Source: Erysipelotrichaceae bacterium UBA6182 (GTDB lineage: Bacteria > Bacillota_I > Bacilli_A > Erysipelotrichales > Erysipelotrichaceae). From it: a stretch of 6,603 nt of DNA. Position 1 is the first letter of the stretch; every line of letters begins with the position of its first letter. Location of the stretch: assembly GCA_002422065.1 (NCBI GenBank), contig DITO01000195.1:13388-19990 (forward strand), read 5' to 3'. The notes under the pieces are model-generated. The model had not been told where the DNA came from. It ran no database searches and saw nothing but the letters and a program-made list of their open reading frames with translations. Shown here piece by piece: positions 6,142 through 6,603 of this stretch. The translations under genes and the position numbers were made by a program.

Positions 6142-6146
6142 ACAAT
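6138..6146 (+). promoter_or_regulatory. Extended -10 promoter of the VOC-fold gene
   Basis: TGATACAAT is an extended -10 (TGn plus TACAAT, 5 of 6 to consensus). No clear -35 lies 16-18 nt upstream, as is common for extended -10 promoters. Transcription would start around 6152-6154, leaving a short leader of about 20 nt that contains the ribosome site AAAGGAG at 6158-6164. Confidence 0.6.
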
Positions 6147-6171
6147 AGGTTCAAAGGAAAGGAGCATCACT

Positions 6172-6534
6172 ATGAATATTCATCGACTTATTCCATATGT
6201 TCCAGCAAAAGACTATTATCGATCTAGTGAGTTCTATCAAGCAATGGGCTTTACTCAATTGTTTATTGCTCAAGAATTCTCTGAAATGAAAAACAATCAT
6301 TTAAGTTTTTATCTACAAGATTTCTATGTTAAGACACTCGCGGAGAATTTAATGTTTGAGATTAAGGTTGAAAACCTACATGAGTTTTATGATCATATGC
6401 AAACAGTAAAAGAAGCCTTTCCTGAAATTAAGGTTGGAGAAATTTCAACTAATAGTCAAGGTTTAGAGTTCAATGTTTGGGATCCATGTGGTGTGCTTTG
6501 GGTTGTGGGTGCTGCTAATAAGTATGCTTTATAA
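6172..6534 (+). CDS. VOC (glyoxalase/bleomycin-resistance fold) family protein, substrate unknown
   Basis: A 120-residue soluble protein of the single-chain vicinal-oxygen-chelate type, where two beta-alpha-beta-beta-beta modules make the fold. The first module shows LIPYVPAKDYYRSSEFYQAMGF (residues 6-27), the strand, helix and FYxxxGF pattern of the family. The second has LMFEIKVENLHEFYDHM, a strand and helix, then GLEFNVWDPCGVLWVVG (97-113), equivalent to the common DPxGN-type C-terminal strand. H4 and E99 could be metal-site candidates, but the standard histidine/glutamate metal set is not clear, so enzyme activity cannot be claimed. Members bind antibiotics, act on thiol adducts or have unknown roles. 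The start has a strong site, AAAGGAG at 6158-6164, 7 nt upstream. It appears to be transcribed alone, between the upstream terminator and a downstream hairpin. Confidence 0.78.
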   Translation: MNIHRLIPYVPAKDYYRSSEFYQAMGFTQLFIAQEFSEMKNNHLSFYLQDFYVKTLAENLMFEIKVENLHEFYDHMQTVKEAFPEIKVGEISTNSQGLEFNVWDPCGVLWVVGAANKYAL

Positions 6535-6559
6535 CTAGGATTATTTAAATAAGTTAACA

Positions 6560-6583
6560 AAACCATGACACAAGTCATGGTTT
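6560..6583. terminator. Hairpin after the VOC gene, possibly terminator of a convergent gene
   Basis: A perfect 10-bp stem, AAACCATGAC (6560-6569) and GTCATGGTTT (6574-6583), has a 4-nt ACAA loop. On the + strand the stem is followed by CAGACTG, with no T-tract beyond the TTT in the stem. On the - strand it reads into TGTTAACTTATTT, a better T-rich tail. It may act in both directions or serve a minus-strand gene beyond the window. Confidence 0.55.
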
Positions 6584-6603
6584 CAGACTGTAGACAAATA
6601 CGG

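Noticed and set aside
6580..6603. Start of a CRISPR repeat at the right edge (GTTTCAGACTG...)
   Set aside because: There is only one copy, it overlaps the hairpin arm, and no second repeat or spacer is visible before the window ends.

Overview
This window is AT-rich, with all genes on the + strand. Most of it is the downstream two thirds of a histidine biosynthesis operon, in the order hisD (C-terminal part only) - hisC - hisB - hisH - hisA - hisF - hisIE. Two independently expressed single genes follow: an EAL-HDOD protein (probable cyclic-di-GMP phosphodiesterase) and a small VOC/glyoxalase-fold protein. The low GC, strong AAAGGAGG-type Shine-Dalgarno sites, a single-domain HisB not fused to a phosphatase, and a YuxH/PdeH-type EAL-HDOD protein all suggest a low-GC Gram-positive bacterium (Bacillota). 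Erysipelotrichia or a relative is a guess that I cannot prove from this sequence.

Region 1 (1-4651) is the his operon. hisD runs in from the left edge and overlaps hisC by 14 nt. Each of the next five junctions (hisC/hisB, hisB/hisH, hisH/hisA, hisA/hisF, hisF/hisIE) can be read as the same 4-nt ATGA stop/start overlap, which points to one transcript with translational coupling. Catalytic residues are visible in every enzyme. The window covers most of the pathway from phosphoribosyl-ATP to histidine: HisIE (hydrolysis and ring opening), HisA (isomerisation), HisH-HisF (imidazole ring formation), HisB (dehydration), HisC (transamination) and HisD (two-step oxidation). hisG and histidinol-phosphate phosphatase are not in view. 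A hairpin at 4664-4692 closes the operon.

Region 2 (4693-6105) is a monocistronic unit. It has a perfect TATAAT box, an EAL-HDOD gene whose best start is 4874, and a strong intrinsic terminator whose left arm contains the last codons and the stop codon.

Region 3 (6106-6603) has an extended -10 promoter overlapped by a 13-nt palindrome, a 120-residue VOC-fold gene of unknown substrate, and a closing hairpin whose T-rich side faces the minus strand.

I see no mobile element, CRISPR array, RNA gene or clearly undescribed system. The points worth a second look are small: an altered phosphate-loop residue in HisA, the uniform gene-junction design, the isolated c-di-GMP gene with inverted repeats at its promoter, and the palindrome at the VOC promoter.
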